From the NCBI GenBank assembly GCA_047614125.1, contig JBLHHI010000043.1:1-25158 (forward strand): a DNA stretch of 25,158 nucleotides. The letters are read 5' to 3'. The DNA comes from JBLHHI01 sp047614125 (GTDB lineage: Bacteria > Bacteroidota > Bacteroidia > NS11-12g > UBA9320). Made by a program: the position numbers and the translations under genes. A model generated the notes under the pieces. The model was not told the origin of the DNA and did not search any database. It saw only the letters and a list, made by a program, of their open reading frames with translations. This document shows positions 15,465 through 22,152 of the stretch, in pieces; the stretch's first letter is position 1; every line of letters begins with the position of its first letter.

Positions 15465-17613
15465 GGTCCAGGTAGGTCTCATCTTTGGTTTTCTACTGTC
15501 TTTCTCAAACATTGGCAAATGTGAATCGGATCCTTTTATTTTTAATGGCACCTATTTAAATTTACGAGGACCTGGCATATCCACTGCTAGTCTAGACTCG
15601 AGCCCCAATAATATTGATGCAATTCTAAACACTTCATTTAAAAGCATAACAGGTGATGTGCCAAACCTTGGTACATCAAACAAATCGAACTTTGTTCGAT
15701 TTCGTTTGACCAATAATTCTGATAAGTCCAAAATTGTCATCCATCAACAACTCCCTTATGCCAGCCATGTGTCGTTGTTTCAATTGGTGGGGAATAAATT
15801 ACAGCTCATTAACGCATACAACATCTCCGAAAAAAGAGAAGGCAGAGCCAAAGATCCTTTTTACTTTTTTACCGTGAATTTACCACCGCATGAAACGGGT
15901 GCATTTATCTTGATGATAAAAAGTGGTGAACGATTGCTTGTCCCGCTTTCCGTGTCAACTCCTGGTTATTTTGGAAGCAATTTGTATAAAACCAGGTTCA
16001 TATTATACGGAATCTTTATTAGCGTGATGCTGGTAATGCTGTTGTACAATCTTTTTATTTATTTTTCTATTAAGAATCGGTTGTACTTGTACTATGTATT
16101 GTACATTCTATTTGTGGCCTTAACCCAAACATCGATGCTAGGGATCTATCAACAGTTCTTTCCATTTTTGGGCAGAGCCTTTAATCCGTACGCCGTTTCA
16201 GTTTTCACATCTTTGGTTGGATTGTTTGCGCCATTTTTTGCCTACCATTTTTTGAAGATTGACAAATTCCTCCCCAAAATAAAAGTTATTTTTAATATAG
16301 TTTACATAGGATACATTCTGTCTCTTTCTGCCTCATTACTAAGCCTTTTTAATGTTAGTTATACCTTGCTTCTATTTAATGGAATGTTGGCGGCCGTATT
16401 GCTTTTGAGTTCTGCTTTGATCATCCTTATAAAGAAAAAAGAACGAATTGCACTTATTTTTACAGTGGCTTGGTTGGTGTTTTTAATTGGAGTAATTATC
16501 CATGTGCTTAAGGATTTAGGCTTCCTTCCTGTTAATACCTTTACCACCTACACAATGCCCTTTGGTGCCGCACTCGAAACCATCCTACTTTCTTTTGCGC
16601 TGGCAGATCGGATTAATACGCTGAAGCAAGACCGAGAAGAATCGCAGCGAATTATGTTGGAAGAAGTGCGTAAAAGAAACGAATTAACCATCAATCTGAA
16701 CCGAGAGTTGGAAGCCAAGGTACATGAACGTACGCAAAGCCTAGAATTGACAAATAAGGATTTGAACAACACACTCGACCACCTCAAGGATACCCAAGGG
16801 CAATTGGTGGAAGCGGAAAAAATGGCTTCTTTGGGGCAGTTAACCGCCGGTATAGCTCACGAAATCAACAACCCCATTAATTTTGTTTCTTCCAATGTTG
16901 CGCCGTTGAGAAAAGACTTGAGTGATGTTTCTGAGATCTTAAACATTTACCGAAAACGAGCGGAGGAAAGCGATGATCCGGATTTGAAAAAAATTCTGGA
17001 AAAGGAAAAGGAGCTGGACCTAGACTATAGTCTGAACGAAATGAAGGAGCTAATTGCTGGCATTGAAGAAGGCGCACGCAGAACCAGCGAAATTGTGACG
17101 GGTTTGAAAAATTTTTCGAGAACGGATGAAGGGGAAGCCAAGGAAGCGGACATTAACCAAGGAATACGTTCTACCCTCACCATATTAAAAAGTGAGTTGG
17201 GCAGCGTATCCTTAGAATCCAACTTAGGAGAAATTCCAGAGGTTCGTTGCTACTTAGGTAAATTGAATCAGGTGTTTATGAATATTCTTGACAACTCAAT
17301 TGATGCCGTTAAAGATCGATGGGGAAATCAACCGGAAGGATTGGTGAAGATAGATTCGGCATTGGTCGATGATCAAATTGTAATACGGATTAACGACAAC
17401 GGGGCTGGTATTCCTGCCGAAAACTTGAGAAATATTTTTGATCCATTCTTTACCACAAAAGAAGTTGGAAAAGGAACGGGTTTGGGTTTGGCCATTTCGT
17501 ATGGTATTATAGAAAAACACAACGGCACAATAACTGTGGATAGCGAGTTAAATAAAGGGACTACTTTTGAAATTAAGTTACCCATCAATACAAAACTTAA
17601 AAACGGTGTCTGA
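15442..17613 (+). CDS. 7TMR-DISM sensor histidine kinase
   Basis: A 723-residue membrane kinase. A signal peptide (about 1-28, VGLIFGFLLSFSN) is followed by a ~150-residue periplasmic 7TMR-DISMED2-type sensor domain, then seven transmembrane helices (about 183-388) beginning RFILYGIFISVMLVML. Next come a coiled coil (about 390-460), a dimerisation domain with phospho-acceptor H473 (GIAHEINNPINF), and a complete ATPase domain: N box NILDNSIDAV, G1 INDNGAGIP, F box FDPFFTTKE and G2 GKGTGLGLAI. All catalytic residues are present, so it should be active. DISM domains are thought to bind carbohydrates or other small ligands. It has no receiver of its own; its partners are probably the overlapping downstream receivers (17606, 18685) and perhaps the divergent one (11831). 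The first codon overlaps the acyltransferase gene by 23 bp. Confidence 0.95.
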   Translation: MNANLKRKVQVGLIFGFLLSFSNIGKCESDPFIFNGTYLNLRGPGISTASLDSSPNNIDAILNTSFKSITGDVPNLGTSNKSNFVRFRLTNNSDKSKIVIHQQLPYASHVSLFQLVGNKLQLINAYNISEKREGRAKDPFYFFTVNLPPHETGAFILMIKSGERLLVPLSVSTPGYFGSNLYKTRFILYGIFISVMLVMLLYNLFIYFSIKNRLYLYYVLYILFVALTQTSMLGIYQQFFPFLGRAFNPYAVSVFTSLVGLFAPFFAYHFLKIDKFLPKIKVIFNIVYIGYILSLSASLLSLFNVSYTLLLFNGMLAAVLLLSSALIILIKKKERIALIFTVAWLVFLIGVIIHVLKDLGFLPVNTFTTYTMPFGAALETILLSFALADRINTLKQDREESQRIMLEEVRKRNELTINLNRELEAKVHERTQSLELTNKDLNNTLDHLKDTQGQLVEAEKMASLGQLTAGIAHEINNPINFVSSNVAPLRKDLSDVSEILNIYRKRAEESDDPDLKKILEKEKELDLDYSLNEMKELIAGIEEGARRTSEIVTGLKNFSRTDEGEAKEADINQGIRSTLTILKSELGSVSLESNLGEIPEVRCYLGKLNQVFMNILDNSIDAVKDRWGNQPEGLVKIDSALVDDQIVIRINDNGAGIPAENLRNIFDPFFTTKEVGKGTGLGLAISYGIIEKHNGTITVDSELNKGTTFEIKLPINTKLKNGV

Positions 17614-18688
17614 TAAGTTAAACCATATTTTATACGTCGACGATGAGGATCCGAACTTAATAGCTTTTCGAGCCATATTCAGACGGGAGTTTACAGTATT
17701 TACTGCTTCCAGTGCGGATGACGCGCGACAAATTCTTGACAAGGATCATGCAATAAAAGTGATTATTTCAGACAACATCATGAAGGGTGTAACTGGAGTT
17801 GAATTTTTTGAGAGTATTCTGACGGAGCATCCCGATCCTATTCGAATCATTCTAACGGGTTTTGCTGATCATTCCACGATGATTAACGCAATTAACCAAG
17901 CACGCGTTTTTCGATTTTTAAGCAAACCTTGGAATGAGTATGATTTGCGTCAAACGATTTTGTCGGCCATAGAATTATACGACACCAGGTTGGGCTTGCG
18001 GAATAAACAGGCAAAGCTAAATGAGTCATATAAAACACTCAATAAATACATTAATACTTCTTCCAATGAAATGCGCAGCATCCTTGTTTCTGTGCAAGGT
18101 TTAACCCATTTGGCCCTTTCGGAAGAATGCCCTGCTAAAGATTCGATCTATCTCCCTTTAATCGAAAAAGGCGTTTTACAACTGGATCTCCAGCTGCGAA
18201 CCATCATCGAATCGTACAACGAAGAACGCGAGGTTAAAAGTAACAGCTATTTGGATTTTGCAGGCCTTGTAAATACAACCTTGGCTTCGATGAAAGATTT
18301 TCATCCAATCGATGTTCTTAAAATTACACATCGTTACCAAAAAAACTTGGGCTTTGTACACAATCCATACAAAATTAAACTCTTGCTCAACAACCTATTT
18401 ACCTTTAGTATTTCCAATCGAAAAGAAGGACAAGAGCACATTGAAGTAGACCTTGAATTGATCAGTAATGACGAAGGAATAAAGCTGATGGTGACCGACA
18501 ATGGTCGGGGACTCGATGAAACAAATAAAGCTATTTTTGATTCGGCAACAAATTCGTTGAATCGAGCAAAATTGGGCATATACATGATAAAAGATGCGGT
18601 TAAGTCGTTGGGGGGGAGTATTGAAATTGATGGAGTACTTAACGAAGGAACCGCTTTTTCAATAGACATACCTTATAATCAACCTTGA
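17606..18688 (+). CDS. Receiver domain fused to a degenerate histidine-kinase module
   Basis: A 360-residue protein from GTG 17606, which overlaps the kinase stop by 8 bp; an upstream TTG (17567) would add 13 residues. The receiver (about 5-125) has D56 (ISDN), the acidic pair D12/D13, T84 and K107, and should be phosphorylated; the usual proline after D56 is K60. It is followed by a helical kinase-like domain in which the phospho-acceptor histidine is replaced by N154 (SSNEMRSILVSVQGL, normally H-E/D-x-R-x-P). The C-terminal ATPase fold keeps G1 (VTDNGRGL, 297-303) but has F267 where the N box needs its metal-binding Asn, and G2 is altered (AKLGIYMIKD). It is therefore probably a pseudokinase whose partner or ligand binding is controlled by receiver phosphorylation. 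It overlaps the next gene by 4 bp. Confidence 0.88.
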   Translation: MSDKLNHILYVDDEDPNLIAFRAIFRREFTVFTASSADDARQILDKDHAIKVIISDNIMKGVTGVEFFESILTEHPDPIRIILTGFADHSTMINAINQARVFRFLSKPWNEYDLRQTILSAIELYDTRLGLRNKQAKLNESYKTLNKYINTSSNEMRSILVSVQGLTHLALSEECPAKDSIYLPLIEKGVLQLDLQLRTIIESYNEEREVKSNSYLDFAGLVNTTLASMKDFHPIDVLKITHRYQKNLGFVHNPYKIKLLLNNLFTFSISNRKEGQEHIEVDLELISNDEGIKLMVTDNGRGLDETNKAIFDSATNSLNRAKLGIYMIKDAVKSLGGSIEIDGVLNEGTAFSIDIPYNQP

Positions 18689-19050
18689 TAAATATAGTTC
18701 TCATAGACGATAATGAAATTGATTTATTTGTAAATCGAAAATTATTGGAAGTGGCCGATCTAAGCGTAAAAATTACTGATTTTTTAAACCCAAAATATGC
18801 CTTAGAACATCTCAAGAAAGAGAAAAAAGTTGACCTGATTCTTGTTGATCATCAAATGTCGAGTTACACGGGATATTCATTTTTAAATGAATTTTATAAT
18901 TTAAAGCTTGGCTACGAACCCAAAATCGCTGTGCTTACGGCCAGTGCCAATCCGGATGAACACCTACAATACAATTTAATTTCGAAGGACATAGATGTTT
19001 GGGAAAAACCCTTAAACATTGATCTGATTAAAGCAATTTTCCCGATTTAG
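18685..19050 (+). CDS. Stand-alone response regulator receiver domain
   Basis: A 121-residue receiver with no output domain. The phosphorylation site is D55 (LVDHQM), with the acidic pair D8/D9 (LIDDNEID), T85 (VLTAS) and K108 (EKPL). The start is TTG 18685, whose TTGA overlaps the TGA stop of the preceding gene and indicates translational coupling. It resembles CheY-like or LytT-adjacent Bacteroidota receivers (LIDDN, phospho-site followed by a region rich in Tyr/Ser) rather than the other two receivers here. It ends the operon; the next gene converges 22 bp away. Probable role: diffusible phosphate carrier or phosphate sink for the sensor kinase. Confidence 0.9.
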   Translation: MINIVLIDDNEIDLFVNRKLLEVADLSVKITDFLNPKYALEHLKKEKKVDLILVDHQMSSYTGYSFLNEFYNLKLGYEPKIAVLTASANPDEHLQYNLISKDIDVWEKPLNIDLIKAIFPI

Positions 19051-19072
19051 AATCATCTCAAAACTCCAAGCT

Positions 19073-20200
19073 TTAATCCGCTTTTTTGGCAGAGCGATTT
19101 CGTATCCTTTTCAGAAGATTTAGTTTCTTTTGTAGGCCAACCCGTTTAATCCAATAGGGAAGTACAACTGCTCCCAGAACAATGTATGGGTAGTAACTAA
19201 TAATACGCCACAAAGCTGCCACCCAATTAATAATCTTAGACGATAGATACTTACCCAAAAAGGTTGGAAATAAGAATTCAGCTACTCCAGAGCCGCCTGG
19301 AGTTGGAGCAATCATTAAGATAATCCACATTATTAAGTGCCTTCCATATACCTCAAAATGACTCGAAAAAGAGTGGTCGAAGGCCAGCAGCAAACAATTT
19401 ACGACAAAGAATCGAGCGGTCCAGGTTAATACTGTTGTTCCAAAGGCCTGTGCCCAAAATCGTTTTGACGATTTGCCAAAGGTTTCGGATGCTTTAACTA
19501 AGTCGTTACCCAACTTTTCTCCTTTCTTGCGGTATCGTTTTAACAGCGGAAGGGAAACAAAGAACAAGATGATTTTTTTAGAAATATTGGGTCGTATGAA
19601 CAATGCAAATGCCAGAAATAGCGTCCAAAGGGCTAAGAATGCGTATCCGCTCCAAAAAACAACCTGAAGGTTGTGTGTTGATAGCAAACCGAAAAGTTTT
19701 AAATCTTGATCGAAAGGTGGAAATAAATCGCTGGAAGAAATGATTAAAAATATTAAAGGTACTGTAACGATGTAAAAGAGTTCATCTAAAAACGAAGTTA
19801 ACAGTACAATGGCAGTTGTAAGCCCAGAATCCAGCTTTTCCTGTGCCATGATGAGTACGGCGGCAGCGGTTCCACCAATGGCTCCTGGAGAAACTGCCGA
19901 AGCAAATTCCCACAACATTATTATTTCAAAACTCTGGCGCCATGTAAGCTGATTGGATGATAAAATCCGAAGTCGGAGCATGTAGGCAAAATCGCGAATA
20001 AACATGAGCAGAACGGCCGTCAATATCCAAATTGTACTTTGCCGTGTCCAGTCAATGGCACTCACACTCGCCTGGAAATCACCGTCTTTAAGCAAAAAAT
20101 ACGCAGAAATGCCTAAACCGATGATGAGCGGAAAGGCAATTCGTTTTGGACTAAAGTATTTTAATATACCAATGCTAGACACCGTTGTTTTTTCGTACAC
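19073..20200 (-). CDS. YbhN/UPF0104 family membrane protein (LPG synthase transmembrane-like)
   Basis: A 375-residue polytopic inner-membrane protein with about eight hydrophobic helices and a very basic C-terminus (KRIRNRSAKK). The stretch EFASAVSPGAIGGTAAAV and the later APTPGGSGVAEFLF carry the two Gly/Pro motifs typical of the lysylphosphatidylglycerol synthetase transmembrane / flippase-like family. The synthetase catalytic domain of MprF is absent, so it is unlikely to aminoacylate lipids itself; a lipid-translocation or export role is the usual proposal. The start is GTG 20200. It is convergent with the signalling operon and 69 bp downstream of the isocitrate dehydrogenase gene on the same strand. 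Confidence 0.88.
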   Translation of the reverse strand: MYEKTTVSSIGILKYFSPKRIAFPLIIGLGISAYFLLKDGDFQASVSAIDWTRQSTIWILTAVLLMFIRDFAYMLRLRILSSNQLTWRQSFEIIMLWEFASAVSPGAIGGTAAAVLIMAQEKLDSGLTTAIVLLTSFLDELFYIVTVPLIFLIISSSDLFPPFDQDLKLFGLLSTHNLQVVFWSGYAFLALWTLFLAFALFIRPNISKKIILFFVSLPLLKRYRKKGEKLGNDLVKASETFGKSSKRFWAQAFGTTVLTWTARFFVVNCLLLAFDHSFSSHFEVYGRHLIMWIILMIAPTPGGSGVAEFLFPTFLGKYLSSKIINWVAALWRIISYYPYIVLGAVVLPYWIKRVGLQKKLNLLKRIRNRSAKKAD

Positions 20201-20234
20201 GGCAAGTACGTAAAAATAATCTTAAATTGAAATA

Positions 20235-20251
20235 AACGGACAAATTCCGTT
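20235..20251 (-). terminator. Possible terminator after isocitrate dehydrogenase
   Basis: AACGGA and TCCGTT form a six-pair stem with a five-base loop 19 bp past the dehydrogenase stop. On the minus strand it is followed by TATTTCAATTT, a broken U-tract. It is a weak call; read-through into the membrane protein gene is possible. Confidence 0.35.
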
Positions 20252-20269
20252 GGGAGAAAAATTTTATTT

Positions 20270-21733
20270 TTAGCCAATTTGACCTTGTCCAAGCGAATAA
20301 GACCGTTTGCCATCAATCACATTTAAAAATTCGGTAGATGCAACATCTATGATCGAATTTAAGATTGCCGCCACCTTCCAAAAGTCTTCTTTAGAGCACT
20401 TGCTTCCTTTAAGTCGAGCTCCGTAGCCAGTTGAACACTCGGTATAAACTGAACCCTCTGGCCAAACCACCGTGCCTCGGTTGGTTAACGAGATGAGTGT
20501 TATGCCTTGTGGTAACAAAGCTTGAATGGAAGGAGCCAACTCATCCGCACGTAAATCAGATTGAAAAAACAAATCCACACCTTCTATGTGCTTCTCGCTT
20601 GGATTTCCGTGCATTACTTTTTGATGCAACGGACGCTGTGGTTTTCGGAACGGTATAATGTCTTGTTCTGTTTTGCGCAAAGGCGTTTCGCTCGGCCCTT
20701 TACCTAAGTTGGATATGATGACATCTACAAATTCTGATGTGTTCAAAGACTTGCTGGCTCGATCACCAAAATCCCCGGTATGATAGCCGTTTTCTAGAGT
20801 ATACATCAGTGAACCTTCAATTACATTGGCATATTTGAGCAAACCCATATGTCGCAACATCATTATGCCACTCATCAAAAGCGAAGTTGGATTGGCAATG
20901 TTCTTTCCAGCAATATCCGGTGCGGTTCCATGTACTGCTTCAAAAATTGAGATGTTATCACCTACATTGGTTGAAGGTGCAAAGCCCAATCCACCTACCA
21001 AACCTGCGCAAAGATCCGAAACAATATCACCTTGCAAGTTGGTTAGAACCACTACTTCAAATTCTTCTGGACTTTGAACCAATTTCATACATAAGGCATC
21101 CACAATTACATCTTCAGAATGTATGGTAGGATACTCCTTTGCAATGTTGTAAAACACCTCTAAAAATAAGCCATCCGTCAGTTTCATTATATTGGCCTTA
21201 TGGCCACACGTAACCTTGCTAAACCCTTCTTTTTTAGCCATTTCGAAGGCAAATCGTATAACTTGTTCGCATCCTTGGCGCGTAATAAATCGGCGACTTA
21301 GAGCTACGTCGTTGCTCAACATGTGTTCAATTCCACCATAGGTGTCTTCTATGTTTTCTCGAACAATCGTAATATCAATCGGAATTCCTGCTTTTGAATA
21401 CACGGTTTCAACGCCGTTTATGGTTCTAAAGTGACGCCGGTTAGCGTACGTGCTCCAAACCTTGCGTGCGGTAACGTTAATGCTTTTAACACCCTTACCT
21501 TTTGGTGTTTCCATTGGGCCTTTAAACAAAACCCCGTTTCGTTCAATACTTTCCATGGCCTCTGGGGTCATACCATTACCAAAGCCTTGGTCGTAGTACG
21601 ATTTGCCCATACCAATTTTTTCGTAGGTTAGAGGTACTTCGGCGGCATTAAAAACTTGAAGAACGGCGTCCATTATTTCTGGACCAATGCCATCTCCATG
21701 TGCTACGGAAACAATGAGCTTAGGTGTTGTCAT
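20270..21733 (-). CDS. icd: NADP-dependent isocitrate dehydrogenase, long (~485 aa) form
   Basis: A 487-residue enzyme of the TCA cycle that oxidatively decarboxylates isocitrate to 2-oxoglutarate. ATG 21733 gives MTTPKLIVSVAHGDGIGPEI; a TTG 24 bp earlier is less likely. The substrate loop GVKSINVTARK (81-91) supplies the S-x-N-x-x-x-R motif (S84, N86, R90), followed by ANRR. IVRENIEDTYGGIEH, GDIVSDL and EAVHGTAPDIAGK are further family motifs. About 150 C-terminal residues (with DLFFQSDLRADEL and STGYGARLKGSKCS) form the extra domain found in this longer class, also known from Rickettsia. Cofactor choice (NADP rather than NAD) is inferred from the class. It is divergent from the iron uptake genes, with a good -7 box upstream. 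Confidence 0.92.
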   Translation of the reverse strand: MTTPKLIVSVAHGDGIGPEIMDAVLQVFNAAEVPLTYEKIGMGKSYYDQGFGNGMTPEAMESIERNGVLFKGPMETPKGKGVKSINVTARKVWSTYANRRHFRTINGVETVYSKAGIPIDITIVRENIEDTYGGIEHMLSNDVALSRRFITRQGCEQVIRFAFEMAKKEGFSKVTCGHKANIMKLTDGLFLEVFYNIAKEYPTIHSEDVIVDALCMKLVQSPEEFEVVVLTNLQGDIVSDLCAGLVGGLGFAPSTNVGDNISIFEAVHGTAPDIAGKNIANPTSLLMSGIMMLRHMGLLKYANVIEGSLMYTLENGYHTGDFGDRASKSLNTSEFVDVIISNLGKGPSETPLRKTEQDIIPFRKPQRPLHQKVMHGNPSEKHIEGVDLFFQSDLRADELAPSIQALLPQGITLISLTNRGTVVWPEGSVYTECSTGYGARLKGSKCSKEDFWKVAAILNSIIDVASTEFLNVIDGKRSYSLGQGQIG

Positions 21734-21754
21734 ATCGATGTTATAAATCGGGCG

Positions 21755-21762
21755 CAAAAGTA
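21755..21762 (-). promoter_or_regulatory. Possible -7 promoter element of icd
   Basis: The minus strand reads TACTTTTG, an exact TAnnTTTG match, 21 bp before the icd ATG. No good -33 TTTG was found at the usual distance. The same octamer precedes pdxA. Confidence 0.4.
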
Positions 21763-21861
21763 TTCTTTATGAAATGGAATAATTTGATGTTACTTCAATT
21801 TTTGTGTTGTGCATGGCATTGTTACTCGCACATGATGAAAGTCATTCATAAAAAGCGAAGT

Positions 21862-21884
21862 TTATTTTTAATTATTCTAAATAA
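21862..21884. promoter_or_regulatory. 23-bp AT-rich imperfect palindrome upstream of feoA
   Basis: Arms TTATTT (21862-21867) and AAATAA (21879-21884) enclose an inner AAT/ATT pairing, so 9 of 11 positions are symmetric. It lies 22 bp before the feoA ATG. The size, AT content and place fit an operator for an iron-sensing repressor of the Fur or DtxR type, but the exact regulator cannot be named from this window. Confidence 0.4.
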
Positions 21885-21885
21885 A

Positions 21886-21899
21886 GGGCAAATTTGCCC
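21886..21899. promoter_or_regulatory. Perfect palindrome GGGCAAATTTGCCC just before feoA
   Basis: A perfect 14-bp palindrome ending 7 bp before the feoA ATG and directly after the AT-rich palindrome. It could be a second operator, or in RNA a hairpin that hides the start codon region. Confidence 0.4.
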
Positions 21900-21906
21900 A
21901 AGCGCA

Positions 21907-22152
21907 ATGTTGTTATCCGATTTACAACAAGGTCAGAAAGCCTTAATTATTAGAGTATTTCCTTCCGAATTGAGAGAGAAACTCATGGAAATGGGATGTG
22001 TTCCCGGTGTGGAAGTTTCATTGCTTCTTAAAGCACCGCTTGGCGATCCATTGGCCTACGACGTGGATGGGTATTGTTTGAGCATGCGCAGAAAAGAGGC
22101 ATCGAATATTGAAGTAGAATTGATTTGGACGCAACAAAAAAAACGGAACTAA
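21907..22152 (+). CDS. feoA: Ferrous iron transport protein A
   Basis: An 81-residue SH3-like protein that assists FeoB at the cytoplasmic side of the membrane. ATG 21907 gives MLLSDLQQGQKALIIRVF; the frame is open further upstream, but the extra residues are unlike FeoA. The core REKLMEMGCVPGVEVSLLLKAPLGDPLAYDVDGYCLSMRRKEA region is the standard FeoA pattern (LMEMGCVPG, DPLAYDV, SMRRKEA). It overlaps feoB by 28 bp. Two palindromes sit just upstream and suggest iron-dependent control. Confidence 0.95.
   Translation: MLLSDLQQGQKALIIRVFPSELREKLMEMGCVPGVEVSLLLKAPLGDPLAYDVDGYCLSMRRKEASNIEVELIWTQQKKRN

Noticed and set aside
21724..21906. Longer FeoA start giving a 142-residue protein
   Set aside because: The extra 61 residues do not resemble FeoA, would cross both palindromes and overlap the icd start; ATG 21907 begins the conserved core.
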